Positions 36,132 through 47,573 are shown, counted from the first letter of the stretch. The stretch: 64,000 nucleotides of DNA from Gonapodya prolifera JEL478 (GCA_001574975.1 KQ965738.1:139133-203132), one strand, 5' to 3'. The notes: generated by a model from the letters alone, not told the origin. Translations and numbers: made by a program.

Positions 36132-38594
36132 ATGCCCGACCGCGCACACAGACCGCTGCCCGCGTCCATCTCCTCGTCGCTCTCCCGCTTTCTCACGTCG
36201 CAGTCCTCGCTCTCCGCAGTCCCATTCCCGCTCTCCTCCGGCACCCGCTCACATTCCCACTCCCACTCCTCGCGCTCTTCCAGATCCACGCGCAGACACC
36301 ACACACCCCGCTCGCCTTCTTCACCCCTTTCAGACACTACGATCGCAATCTCTCCCACCTCGCCCACTTCCTCGCTCTCCACTCTGCGCATCTACTCGCA
36401 CATCCCCTCAGACTCCAACTACGACTCGTCAACAGAACCGCTGTCCCTCCTGATCCCCCCGCCGGAGTGGCCCGAGCAGCGCCAGTGGGTGTCCAGATCA
36501 CCCTCGCGCTCTCGGTCGGAGAGGTCCGCCTCGCCCTCGCACTCTCCCCGACGCACATCCTCTTCACATTCGGTCAGGCGAGAAGCATTCTCGAGTGCTT
36601 CACCCCAAACGCCACGCCCGAAACAGCTCTCCCCACCTTCCTCACCTCGCTCTTCAGTCAAACCTCCACCACAACCACTGTCCAACCACACACCGACCCA
36701 CTCACCACCTGCGTCCTCTCCTCCCACATCCCTCCACTCCAGCACACCGTCTACTTCCACCTCCACCTCGCTCTCATCCCTCCTCACACCGCCTACTTCT
36801 CCGCGCCGCTCCAAGAGCCCATGGTGGGGCGGGATCCCGTCTCCGCCATCGGGCAGATCGCGCTCCGCCTCGCGCTCCTCCAGTGACAGGGACACAGGCA
36901 CAGACACAGACGAAGACGACGATGGGATCGACAGAGTCATCGTGGGCGGGCTGGCAGAGTGGGTCGAGGACCTTGTCGGGCCAGATCTGGAGTCGAGCGC
37001 GTCGGGATGGACGGGCAAGTTGGCCAACGGATCTGGTAGGGGGGCTCGAAATGTCCGGGACAGCCCGCGAGGCAGCAGCAGCAACCTGTTCTCGGACGAA
37101 AGCGCAAGTGAGGGGCGTGGGGAGCAGGCGCAGGCGCAGGCATACCCCTCGCACATGAGCGTGGCAAGTGCAGGTGCAGGTGGGACGAAAAGCAGCAAAA
37201 TAACACCCACACGCATCCACAGCACCAGCGTAGAGCGCTGGATCCGGTCGCTACGGGAACCATACCGGGGTCGGAACGTCCCAGCCTCACGATCTGCGCA
37301 CATGCACGTCGCTTCAAGGGCGATCCGAGGGCGGCTTGGACTAGGACGCTCTCCCGACCTCACACGCGGGAATGGGGCGGAGGTATCTAACGCGGCACGA
37401 CCTGTTGGATCGAGTGACGTGCACGTGCACCCGCACCCGCACCCGCGCAGTCGCAGTCGCCGTCGCACGCACGCTGGGAGTGTCAATGCCAGTCCCACCC
37501 GACCGCGCGCGGGGTCGCGGTCTCCAGCGCTCTTCCACCACCGTGCACGTGTACAACCCACCACCACCGACGATGACGACAGAGAGGAGGGAGAGGAGGG
37601 CGACGACGACGAGGACGCAACGGTCCATTCGGGATCTGACGCTGACGCTGACGGTGATGCAGATGACGAAACAGACGCCGACGCCTATTCGGGTGGAAGC
37701 AGTTCCACCACCTCGCGGGGGTCGTTCAGGGCCACGTTTGAGAAAGCGCGCGTCACACGCCCGCCTGGTTCGGGACTGCAGCCGCACCCGCCGCTGTTTT
37801 CGGCGATTGCGGCAGTGGGAGTGGGAGTGGGTGCGCGTGTGAGTGTGCGCGCGGACGGCGGTTTCAAACGGTGGAGCACGGACACGGAAACCCCGACGGG
37901 TGTGGTATCCCGGTCGCCTTCCCTCCAAACTTCGCGTCCTACATCCCCGCCACGACCGACCTCCCGCATTCTCTTTCGACCTTCCTCCCGCTCTCCCACC
38001 CGACCTTCGCGTGCCAACGCACCTGCATCTGCACCTATACAGCGCACACCACAACAACCCTCGGACCCCTTCCTCGTCCCCCGAGATCCCACGTCCGCCT
38101 CCACTCCCGCTCACCGCACACTGTACATCGAGCACCCACCGCCGCATTCGGGATGCGCGGCGTGTCGCGGCGTGCCAGATACCAAACCGTCGTTGTATCC
38201 ATCACTGATCCAGTCGGCGCCTTCTCCCAATTCGGCTTCAAGCCCACCGAAGCACCTCGCACCCCACCACCGCGACACCACCAACCCCGCCGCCACCCCC
38301 GGTCCCCTCCTGCGCGTTCTTCCCACAACACTCGTATCGTCCGTCCGTGGCCCCCTTCTTCCCTCCATGTACGCCTCATACCATCCGCTCCACGAATCAC
38401 CATCCCCCCCGCGCAGTGTCTGGGACCACACCTCGTCAACTGCAAGGTGGCGCAGGCCGTGGGAGCGCAAGGGGCTGTTTGAGAAGGTTTGGAGTGGGGA
38501 GAGGGAGCGGTGGTGGGAGGAGGGCGAGCGGGAGTGGGGGAGGGCCGTTAGGGGAGGTTGGGGGGGGTGGAATGGGGCGAGGGAGGTGGTGTAG
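36132..38594 (+). CDS. Ser/Pro/Arg-rich low-complexity protein, 820 residues
   Basis: An uninterrupted frame of 820 codons from ATG 36132. The N-terminal 270 residues are Ser/Pro/Arg-rich with SRSPSRSRSERSAS-type stretches. An acidic block then leads to a more ordered segment, DGIDRVIVGGLAEWVEDLVG. A His/Pro stretch, a strongly acidic run (DDDDREEGEEGDDDEDA) and further Ser/Pro-rich sequence follow. The last part has HSGCAACRGVPDTKP and a Trp/Glu/Arg-rich tail. No signal peptide or membrane helix is seen. I do not recognise a family; SR-like stretches would fit a nuclear protein but this is weak. Other frames are also long because the DNA is GC-rich, so coding in this frame rests on length and the acidic/ordered block. 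Confidence 0.6.
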   Translation: MPDRAHRPLPASISSSLSRFLTSQSSLSAVPFPLSSGTRSHSHSHSSRSSRSTRRHHTPRSPSSPLSDTTIAISPTSPTSSLSTLRIYSHIPSDSNYDSSTEPLSLLIPPPEWPEQRQWVSRSPSRSRSERSASPSHSPRRTSSSHSVRREAFSSASPQTPRPKQLSPPSSPRSSVKPPPQPLSNHTPTHSPPASSPPTSLHSSTPSTSTSTSLSSLLTPPTSPRRSKSPWWGGIPSPPSGRSRSASRSSSDRDTGTDTDEDDDGIDRVIVGGLAEWVEDLVGPDLESSASGWTGKLANGSGRGARNVRDSPRGSSSNLFSDESASEGRGEQAQAQAYPSHMSVASAGAGGTKSSKITPTRIHSTSVERWIRSLREPYRGRNVPASRSAHMHVASRAIRGRLGLGRSPDLTRGNGAEVSNAARPVGSSDVHVHPHPHPRSRSRRRTHAGSVNASPTRPRAGSRSPALFHHRARVQPTTTDDDDREEGEEGDDDEDATVHSGSDADADGDADDETDADAYSGGSSSTTSRGSFRATFEKARVTRPPGSGLQPHPPLFSAIAAVGVGVGARVSVRADGGFKRWSTDTETPTGVVSRSPSLQTSRPTSPPRPTSRILFRPSSRSPTRPSRANAPASAPIQRTPQQPSDPFLVPRDPTSASTPAHRTLYIEHPPPHSGCAACRGVPDTKPSLYPSLIQSAPSPNSASSPPKHLAPHHRDTTNPAATPGPLLRVLPTTLVSSVRGPLLPSMYASYHPLHESPSPPRSVWDHTSSTARWRRPWERKGLFEKVWSGERERWWEEGEREWGRAVRGGWGGWNGAREVV

Positions 38595-38934
38595 TGGGGT
38601 TTTGGAAGCCAGATCCACAACCTAAGAGAAGTGGAAGAGGACGTTTTTTGCCCAATAGAAGGTCAGATTTGAGAAAGAGTTTCTTCACGGTTGCCAATAC
38701 AATTGCATGATTCTACGATATGCAGAATCGTGATCCACTTCTCCTACCACTTGAGCTTCTGTAATCCTGCTCCATCTCTGCTTCGAATGACCCTCAGCAT
38801 GACCCCGAATCGAAGCCATTCATTGCCAGCACCGAGTCGATTGATTGTCAGCACCGTCTCATCCTTCCCGCTCCCGTTGGCAGCACGTCAATCAACCACG
38901 TGATCGACCACAGTATTGAACTGCAAGGTCACCC
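38595..38934. other. intergenic region
   Basis: Nothing recognised. It would contain the 3' UTR of the 820-residue gene and the promoter of the following F-box-like gene. Confidence 0.4.
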
Positions 38935-40327
38935 ATGATTCGCACCTCTTCCTCCCCACACCCTCCCTCTGAAATGACTAAGGGTGATCCGCTGCCGTCT
39001 CCTGCTTCGTCCCTCATGTCGGTCCCACGCGAGGTCCTCGCACACATCACTTCCCACCTCTGTCTCGCATCCCGCGCGCGCATATCGTGCACGGACAAGT
39101 TCTTCGCCGCATCATTCACGACGAGACAGCTGTCAGTGATGCGGACCTTGTTTCCTTCCTGCGCGGTGCCACGGACGACGAGTTCGCGGAATGGGTGGAT
39201 CTCGTCCTTGCCCGCTCGGACGACGTCGCGGGCGCTCGCAAGGTTGGAACAGTGTACCTTGCTGGTGTGCCAGGTCCAAAGGCTCAGGCTGCTATGGATC
39301 CTGCCAAGATGGGCCGGCATAACCCAAACAGTCAAGGCACTTCCAGTCAACAAAGGGAGGAGACAAGGATGACCCACCTGTTTTCACTTCAAGCGAGAGA
39401 AGCGGCTCTCTGAGGAGATTTTTGACCGCCTCGTTCCTGCCCTGGCAATCATGCACTACTGCTTTTCCGGTGATGGGTTCCAGGGGCGTGATGGCAAGAA
39501 ACGCGTGAGCTACTTTGCCGAAAGAGCTCTCGAACGCGTGTACGCTTGGGAGACCTCGCGATTCCCTCTCTGGGTCCCTAAGACGTCGGTGCAGTGGAAG
39601 CGGAGGGGACTCGAACAAGAGTTTGTGGTTGGACCATTTCAGCACGATGTGCCCACTCTTTGTAATGGAGCGGAAGTACTCTGGGGAGGATTCATACGGC
39701 TTGGTGGCACCAGGTCTCGAGTCGACTGGCGACGAGAATTCTGGGGATGTCGCTGCGAGTGTTGAGTGTGTGGGCCCAATGGATGTTGCCAAGACCGATT
39801 GGGATCAAGATGAGCAACATCAAAAGCTCGTTTCAGAAAGCGCACACACTTTTCTGGAAGCGCTAGACATTTACAAGACGCGAAAGGAGAAGCTACGGTT
39901 TCTTAAAGCACATGGGGTGGATGATCTTGTCAAGGATTTCCTGTCGATGAGGCCACAGCACGCATATCAACACGGAGTGCAGTTCTTGATTCCCGAGAAT
40001 ATGGCTATGAAGAATGGGGCAGTCGACAAAAAGAGTAAGGGGAATAATGTCGAAGAAGGCGAGGAGAGCGGAGGTGAAGAGGCCAAGGAGAGCGTAGATG
40101 AAGAGAGCGATGAGAGCAGAGACGAAGAGAGCGAGGAAAGCGAAGGTGAAGAGAGCAAGGGAAGTGAAAGTGAACAGAGCAAGGGAAATGAAGGTACAGA
40201 GAACGAGGAAAATGAAGTCAAAGAGAGCGAGAACCCTGAAGGTGCAGGAACCAACGAAGAAGCCGAGGAGATTGATGATAGATGGGAGTCATCCTCATCC
40301 ACTTGGTGTGGAAGCAGTATGGATTGA
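38935..40327 (+). CDS. F-box-like protein with acidic C-terminal repeats (gene model uncertain)
   Basis: The first segment (38935 on; ATGs also at 38974 and 39019) encodes an F-box-like start, SVPREVLAHITSHLCLASRA. The frame then changes to one encoding DETAVSDADLVSFLRGATDD and EFAEWVDLVLARSDDVAG. A likely intron (donor gtgtac near 39250, acceptor ttttcacttcaag near 39390) joins to REKRLSEEIFDRLVPALAIM and WVPKTSVQWKRRGLEQEFVV, open to 39765. A further frame, open to 40327, encodes AHTFLEALDIYKTRKEKLRF and HGVDDLVKDFLSM, then an acidic Glu/Ser/Lys repeat tail. These may be one gene with short introns, two overlapping genes, or a decaying gene. Each segment looks coding; the joins are not proven. 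Confidence 0.5.
40050..40240 (+). repeat. imperfect GAAGAGAGC-type repeat coding for an acidic tail
   Basis: Repeated units of about 15-21 bp around gaagagagcgagg encode EESDESRDEESEE-type sequence. It lies at the end of the preceding F-box-like gene. Confidence 0.75.
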
Positions 40328-41266
40328 GAAATTCTCGATTGCTCCGCCGATGAAGGGGAGAAGGGGCAGAAAGTGTGAGAGGAAGAACAAAGAGCCTGTC
40401 GTACTGTGATAAACGGTGAGAGACTGTTGACAAACAAGTCTTTGCTGATGCTTTCCAATAACGCACGTCGTCATTGCCAACAGAGGCGTCTGACGAAGAG
40501 ATTTGGTAGCGACTTAGGTATTGTGCTTAGCTAGTGGGATGGTCATTTTACGAAGATTTCTCTGCAGTACTTCGAGGATATTTGATCATGTACATAATCC
40601 ACCACTCACCGAATAGCAGATCTCCCCTCTTCTCGTGGTGATTGCGCGTCTCTGTTGCACTCAGGACCTGCTGCACGCCTGCGTTTTCAGTGGGTTAACT
40701 TGCAGCACGACATTTGATCCCGTAAACAACATTTCCTGCAGTTTTCAGTCATATCTGTAGAGGTAGCCGGCGCAGTGGCACTTAATATGCGGTGAGGGGG
40801 CTAATATAAAAAAAAAGAAGACGGTAAACACCACTGCTTCGACTGTGGAGCATCTCTCGCACAAAGCCTTCACTTCAGTCTGTCAAAAATAAGTTGGGAA
40901 ACATGAAATACTCAAGTACAGCACAAATTTGAACGGCAGTAGTTTCAAATTTTCAAAACTTTCCTCCACTCTTCCATCCTCCCATCTCACCACTTCCTTC
41001 TCGCGTGTGGACAAGAAACGTTGAAAAAAAAGACAATTTTATTACAATCTAACCCTGGTGCAATACTAGTTAACAGTGTGGGTGGATAAATGGGTCCGCA
41101 AAAGATGAAATAATAATATGATAAATACCCGGAAAGTAGGGCATGGGAAAAAGAAGAGACCGAGAATGAATAAATAAGTGATAGCACCACACAACGACAA
41201 GCCAAGTGTCCTGCGGAGTCCCCTCCCTCCCTCGCCCTCCAAGAACAGTGAGGGTTGAGGAACATC
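40328..41266. other. intergenic region between convergent genes
   Basis: No coding sequence or structured RNA is recognised. An A-run lies near 40808-40817. The interval would hold the 3' UTRs of the F-box-like gene and the cyclin. Confidence 0.45.
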
Positions 41267-42358
41267 TCATCCGACAATTTTCTGAACTGCGCCCGACGAA
41301 AAGTTCCACTCGAGTGGACACGTTGGTCGACATTCCGCATGACATGGGTTTGCGCTGTCCGGCGGCGAAGGATAAGGATAGCGTGGTGCATGGGGGGCGG
41401 GCACGTGCGCAGCTGGAAAGCGGGAGTCCCACAACGGACAAGAGGGGCTTGCGGGTGTTGGGGTTGAGTTTGGTGTGGGGAGTTTGGGTGCAGACGAGAA
41501 AGCGAAGGGAGGCGTGCCGGTAGGTGTGCCTTCAGTTTGTTGATGGTCGGTGTGGAGGGAGAAGGTGGAAGGGGGTGTCGCAACAGAGGACAGCGAAAGT
41601 GGAGTTGGAAGAGAGAGGTCATATTCGATGATATCGAGGAACTCGAATTCCATTCTGAGAACAAGGCGAAAAACAGGGTGGTGGAGGTGATGCAGGGTAT
41701 TTAGGTAAGAAGGTTGCATAACGGACACCCTCTCCCAGTTTGTTGGGACCTCGCCAACAAATGACTCACTGGTTGATTTCTCGCTCGCTGTATCCCGTAA
41801 CGGTTGCCCACCAGCGATTACATAGCGGCACGTCACTAAGATATTTGTTGGCGAGAGTGACGGACGAAATAAAGAGTCGGCATGTGGCTGTAGGAGTGCC
41901 AGAGACTCTGCAGTTTTGAGCCTCATCCGAACCGCCTTCGGATTCAGAGGAGCCGCCAAGACCCAGTCTGAGTCGCTGAAGATACATATGAGCGGCGTGG
42001 AGGGTTGGGAGTGAGAGTTTCGAGATTGTACAAAGAGAGGAAATGTACTATGAATGGGAGACATGCGTGAGCTGCTTGTCCACTAGAAACGGCCTATACG
42101 TCCATTTCTCCTTCTTGCGTCTCCGATAGTACTCACCTTTCTCAAGTCTAAACACGTGCAGCGCGGATGTTGGGACGAGGAGTCGTCGATAACGTCGCAA
42201 CAGGCCTCGCACGCCACTGTGGCTCGCAGAAAGTCGGCAATGGCAGCGTGAGCCTTCTCCTCGTGCGACAGGCGGGCTAGGTGGATGCTCCGAGAGGGGA
42301 AGGAGGCCCGGCGTGGTTTCAGAGACCGTGGTTTGACACGCTTACGAATACAGCGCAT
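41267..42358 (-). CDS. PHO80/PCL-type cyclin
   Basis: Cyclins of this class activate Pho85-type kinases. From ATG 42358-42356 the protein begins basic (RKRVKPRSLKPRRAS), then ARLSHEEKAHAAIADFLRAT. An intron (gtgagtact near 42135) leads to an exon with ISKLSLPTLHAAHMYLQRL, then, after an acidic loop, CRLFISSVTLANKYLSDVPL, NRWWATVTGYSEREIN. A second intron, from about 41775 to 41655, joins exactly to RMEFEFLDIIEYDL. This order (NKYL-D, N-W-VTG, E-N-ME-EFL) is the classic PCL cyclin core. The C-terminal 120 residues are Pro/Ser/Thr-rich. A TATTTA box on the minus strand near 42454-42462 sits about 100 bp upstream of the chosen start. The frame is open further, to an ATG at 42700. Confidence 0.77.
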
Positions 42359-43113
42359 TGGAAAGAGTTGGAGGCGATTGGAGGCGATTGGAGGCGATTG
42401 CGGGCAGTGGTGTGGCAGAAGTGGTTTCAGATATGGGTGACTCCGCGCTGGGAATAAATAGCTGGGAGGGGATAGACTGCCTGATAACGAGCATCCATTC
42501 CCTTGGTGGTGGGAATTCTCATCGTTCCTCCCAACCCCTCTCTCCTCTGACTCCTCATCTCCGATTTCACATCTCCTCTTCTCAGCCATTTCTCTCTCCC
42601 TCATCAGGCAATAGTTTATGTGGACTTCAGTGCAGCGTGACACCTCTGAACATGTTTCAGGCTCAATTATCGAGTTTCCACGAACAGGAGTCTTTTCCAC
42701 CGATCCTTTCGTCGTCGCTTACCGAGAACGCGCTGGTGGTCCTCGCCAACCAAAAGAGGCGAAACAGGCGGGGCGCGGGAGTTCGTGAATGCACCTCCTA
42801 GGATCCTCCGGAAAAGAAGGTTGTGACTCATCCGATCTGGCGGCGAATTGTCTCCCCAAATTTCTCGCGCACGGAATCATTCTGAATGATCGGTCGAATA
42901 GCATGAAAAAATTAGGGGAAACAACTGTTGATATCTATTTTATTGAGATGTCCGGGTAAAACCTGAACCTAAGAAGCCGATTTCGCACCTTTTGCTCCAA
43001 CCTCGAGATCTCACAAAAGGAGAGGATCAGAGGACGACCGCCAACGTTTTATTATCGATTTGAACAACTGAGCCACTTATTACCAAAGACAGAACCCCAC
43101 AAAAATCACTCAG
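42359..43113. other. cyclin promoter region and intergenic DNA
   Basis: Just upstream of the cyclin ATG, 42364-42402, is a tandem repeat of a 10-bp unit (ttggaggcga, about four copies). A TATA-like element lies at about 42454-42462. The rest, to the end of the wax synthase/DGAT gene, shows no recognised feature. A minus-strand frame continues to 42700 and could be an N-terminal extension of the cyclin. Confidence 0.45.
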
Positions 43114-45369
43114 TTAACTGTGGTCATCTCGCCTTCTTTCCACACGGGATCTCCAACAACCCCAAGCGCGTCTCCCAGTTCCTTTGTGGGTGAGCATTGT
43201 GAGAGAGCCAAAAAATTTACCGCCCTTGTTGCGTCTCACCTTAACACTCAAATTCTGGAAAAACCCGAGCTTTTCCCTGTCAGTAACAAGCTCAGGATCG
43301 ACCGTCCAGGTGGCGTTGACGTGACCAGAGTATGAGAACACTGTAATGTAGCTTTAGGCAGGAGTGATGCGATAAACCCAACGTGAGAGCTTGGCAGATC
43401 TGGATCCCACTCACGATATTGGAACGGCAAGAATGAAATTCATGTCATCAACCACTCTCCCGGCGAAAGAGACCTTATGCTCAAACCCCGGGACTACATA
43501 GCGTTTGACGGAGTTTTAACGTCGAATTAAGATCGCGTTGATTAGAACACGACACACCATTGCTCCACGCCAGAGTATGCGCTGTAGTAGCACGTATGCT
43601 GATGTATCGCATGGCGTCGTACCCCAGTAAATCAATGCAACGAAGCTGAATTTGGCGCATGTGCCACGCTTGGTCTTTTTGTTGTCGAGTTATTTGATCA
43701 ATGCTGAATGCATCCGCAGTAGCAGATGACCACGGACTCACTTTCGCTCTTGATTTTGTCCATCACTTTCTTCGATTCAACAAGTCTCTCAATGGCGTCG
43801 TCGATGCCGATGGCCATTTTCCCGCTTATCATGCTCCAATAATTGTGCAGCATGTCGTCACTCAAAAGTTCTGGGTCACGCGGGAACATCAAAGGCATGA
43901 AGATGCGAAGTAAAAGTTTCTTGCGAGATGTTTCATCCAAGTAGCGCGGGTCTTTGCGGTACAGAAGGTACCGCCGGATTGTACTGGTAAATATGCTGAA
44001 AAGAACACTGCACGCAGATTTTTTAAGAAATAAGGAGAAGAGTGGGAAACGGAAAACACCAACTCATTCAGGGTGACCTTGTACCCTTTCGACTCGAGAA
44101 ACGCTGTCCGGATCTTCTGCAGATACTCCATCGATATTGCGGGCGCCAGTATGAATACTCTTGGAAAGTGATGCACGTAGTTCGGAAACGTCTGGCACAG
44201 TTTTTCTCCAGCCTACCACATGTGAGTCAGGCAGCAGCAGAAGCTTACCCCGGAATGGAGCACGGTGCTTGAATCTTTGAGGACTTGAGTGATATATACA
44301 ATCTAGGAGGTACACGAGGGAGAAAAGCGGCTTCTGCAAAAGTGAAAGTGTGTCATACCTTTAGACTGGACCAAAAGGCAGTCGCACCGTATTTCAACTT
44401 TTGCCAGAAAGACATGTCCGTTGGAAAGAATGGTCGTTTTGGCGGTATGACGAATGGCACATCGGCACCATTTGCATCGCGAAACGCTTCGTGTGCGACA
44501 ATCATCCTGTTGGTTTGGAGATGCGTTACCTCCAAAGTCGGGAAGAAGGGACTAACGCTTACAGAGAGACTCCGTCACCGATAGCGTGATCCACATACCA
44601 CACCACAACACTTTTTCCTCCGTTACGGTTGTGTACGATGTGCACCTGACAGACGAGATCCGGGGGCGTATTGAGGAACATGAGAAGTTCGCCGTATGTC
44701 CGTATTTCTCACCTCCCAGAGCGGTTTGTCCCGCGAAAGCTTCGTTGAAATATGGTCGTTGATGTACTGCTGGACTTCATCTTCTCCAGTCACCGTTGTT
44801 TCAACTACATGTCTCTCCAAGTTCACTTTCGTCTCTGCCCACACCACGTTTCCACTCGACGTCTCTCGGACTGCAATTGCACGATAACGGTAGTGCTTTT
44901 CTGTAATTGGCGTTAGTGCTGTGATCACCTCTTCTCGTGCGGGCACGTCCTTTGCAAACCACATCACGGCCTAATGTAAATGAATGTTCAAAGATTAACA
45001 GCGCTACTTCACATTTAGTGCCAGTGTATTTACCTGAATGCAGAGCCCTGGAATCGGATACGGCAGCTGACCTTCCACGAGTGCAGCTGACGGTACACTC
45101 ATGGCTCGGTGATGTACTCCCGCAGCTATCGCTTGGATCCCCTCGTTTTCATCTGAAATAGGGTCATAAGGAAGTCTTTTCCTGTGCCAGAAAAAAAAGC
45201 CGGGAACGAGCAAGAGAACAATGAAAAGAAGCATTGGCGACTGGATTGATAGACCATGATCACATTGGGGAGCTCGCGAAAGTTTAAAGACGCAGTCCTC
45301 ACAGATGTCAGTATCGCGACGATCTCTGTGACTGCGCTTGTAACTGAGTCCATAGCTTGCTTTCTTCAA
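43114..45369 (-). CDS. wax ester synthase/diacylglycerol acyltransferase (WS/DGAT family)
   Basis: These enzymes esterify acyl-CoA with fatty alcohols or diacylglycerol. The N-terminus has a membrane segment, MLLFIVLLLVPGFFFWHRKR (ATG near 45234; the frame opens at 45369). Exons joined by introns near 45045-44975 and 44630-44695 read VMWFAKDVPAREEVITAL, HYRYRAIAV, KLSRDKPLWE and VHIVHNRNGG. The active-site block is YVDHAIGDGVSL: the HHxxxDG motif with the first His replaced by Asp and the catalytic second His kept. Later exons give RDANGADVPFVIPPKR and, near the C-terminus, MFSYSGHVNATWTVDPELVT, the other family hallmark. The final 20 residues are basic and may be misread because of a missed last intron. 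Together with DGAT2 at the right edge, this gives two unrelated acyltransferase families in the window. Confidence 0.82.
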
Positions 45370-45639
45370 AAAGAAGGAGGGAGTGGAGAAAGGGAGACAA
45401 CCTCAAATAAAAGGTTCCGAATGACTCATGCCGTTAAGCTCCCAAGAAAACTAAATGTTATTACAGTTATGGAGTGAATTATGAATTACAGCCAAAAGAG
45501 AAGGAAGGGGGGGATGTACGGAGACCCGGCGTCTCAAAAATGTTCCTGCATGGGGGTCAAAACTAGTTCCTTGAAAGATCCATTACTTATGCGTGCGCGT
45601 TCTGCCGACTCTCCCTTATAATATCACTGCTCAAGTCCA

Positions 45640-47573
45640 TTAAGCGCCGAGGTTGGCTGCACCGTAAAAAGAGTGATGGTACACTGGCGATCCGTTGTAG
45701 TCGTTGTACGGTTGCGGCGAGCCGCTTGCATAGGACGGGAGTCCTGTCATACCTCCAGTAAATGTTGCCGGAGTCGAGTAAGGCTGGGGTTGAGGAGGGG
45801 GTACATAGTCCACAAACTGCCACGGGAGCCTGGGCGGTGTGCCAGAGGATTTCCGATGCGATTTGTGGTGGCCATGAGAGCGTGGATGGTGTGGTTGCAT
45901 CGATGGCACGGAATGCATACGCGGGGCAGACTGCGTTACTTCCATGTAGTCCCCGTTGGGACCATGTATGTAGCCCGTAACAGTAGGATATGGCGGGTAT
46001 TGTTCCGTGACAGGTGTGCTCCCCGCTGGACCACGACTGGAGGGATCCACTAAGGTCGTAGACGATGAGGGAGATTCGCCCCCCTCGGACGGGTTGCCCT
46101 CTCCAGTCAGAAAGCCAATATCCATAACGGCCGATCTTGGCTTCCCATTGTCCTGGCGCACTTCGGGTGCAACGGGCCACGACGCTCGTACAGGCGGGAA
46201 GGATCCGCCTTCGACGTTGAGTTGCATCGGCCATGATGCTCGTCCGTGTGAGGTGAGCTGGGACTGGTCAACAACGGGCCAAGATGAACGAACACCCTGG
46301 GGCATTGCATTTGATTCCCGCTCGATTCCCGCAAGGTAGGAGCTGATTGCAGCAGGAGAATACTTGTGACGGCGACTTTTCGAAGGTGGGTGTGGGTGCG
46401 GCTGTGGTTGGCCACTCTCTGTGCCAGCGAGGAGTGGCGGCAATTTCGCGTTATCTAACAGGCGAGCGGCAAGTGTCGGACAAGTGTGCTCACCATGCGA
46501 GCCATCCTTGGAGCGATCCCTCGAAAAGTCTCCAGAATGGGTCCTCGAGCGCGGGTAGGGTTCGTGAGGGAGGGTGGTGGTGCGGCTCTCAGGGGAAGGC
46601 TTCACTTCAGCCCCTGCAGCGGCAGCGACTCCTTCTTGCAGTGCAACAACATCTACGAATCCACTGTCACGAAATTTGTGACCGTACCCATGTCTCTTAC
46701 GAGATCCCTCCACGGAACAATCGCTGGCTGTATCGGAGTCCGAGTCTGAGTAGTCGTTCTCGTCGACGCCAGCGCCATATGGACCGTCACCCCACGGGAG
46801 CACATGGTTCTCCAATGGGTTTGGGTATTCATGGAAGGAGGGAGGATAGCTTGGATGGTACGACCCGTTGAGGTATCCCGGGTTTCCAGCCGCCACCGTT
46901 CCCTGCAGGAGTTTCCCGTCTGGGATCCTCGCGGCACCAGCACCATTATGAAGCTCGATCGCTCTCAGCCGCTTCTCGTGGCTTCGTTCATGCCTCTGTA
47001 GAGATTGGGGGATGAGCAACGATATCGTCAAAGCCTTTTCTGGGACGAAGCCAATACCTTGCAAGCAGACGCAAACTCACTAGCAAGCCATCCTTTCGAG
47101 AAAACGTCTTCCGGCAGAAACTATAAGAGCAGGTGAACCCTCGCTCGCCCGTGTGGATGGTTTCGTGTCTGAAAAGGCAAGTGGCGAGGTTACCGGGAGG
47201 CGGTCGGAACAAGATCCCATCACGGGACGGAAACCAACGGACCTTGTCAAGTGCTCATATCGTTTGAACGCACGAGAGCAGCCTGTGGCAGGAGGACAGT
47301 GGAAGGTGGGGGAAAAGGGAGGCAAGTGAGGGGGGATCGGCAGAGCCAGGTGGTCACCGAGAACATACTTGGGCACTGGTAGAGACGCCCACGGCGTGCT
47401 GCTTTTCGCTTGTCTCCCGCTTCGTCCTGCGGGGAGAGCATCGGCGGTTGCCCCCTCGTGTCAGTGGGGAGAAGATGGAACCCGCGGTTGAAGGGCACGG
47501 CAAGGCCTGGACTCCAGAAGGAATCGCCGGGGGCACTCCCCCACATCGGTGCCTCACACCATTCTGATGCCAA
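45640..47573 (-). CDS. C2H2 zinc-finger protein (probable transcription factor)
   Basis: From ATG 47573 the start is MASEWCEAPMWGSAPGDSFW, then KRKAARRGRLYQCP. Three introns split the finger region. Exons joined by phase give finger one, YQCPSCSRAFKRYEHLTRH then ETIHTGERG, with spacing C-x2-C-x12-H-x3-H. Finger two is FTCSYSFCRKTFSRKD then LQRHERSHEKR, with C-x4-C. The linker HTGERG is canonical. The remaining 440 residues are Pro/Ser/Gly-rich without a known domain; they contain four copies of a motif like RASWPV/RSSWPV (near 46150-46290). Ends at 45640 with HHSFYGAANLGA. Two fingers with an HERSH end resemble stress-type fungal factors such as Msn2/Crz1, but the match is too short for a name. 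Confidence 0.8.

Noticed and set aside
36419-37567. Long minus-strand open frame (382 residues)
   Set aside because: It mirrors the GC-rich, Ser-coding plus-strand gene at 36132-38594. Composition is Arg/Gly/Val-rich without ordered segments, so I treat it as a shadow frame.
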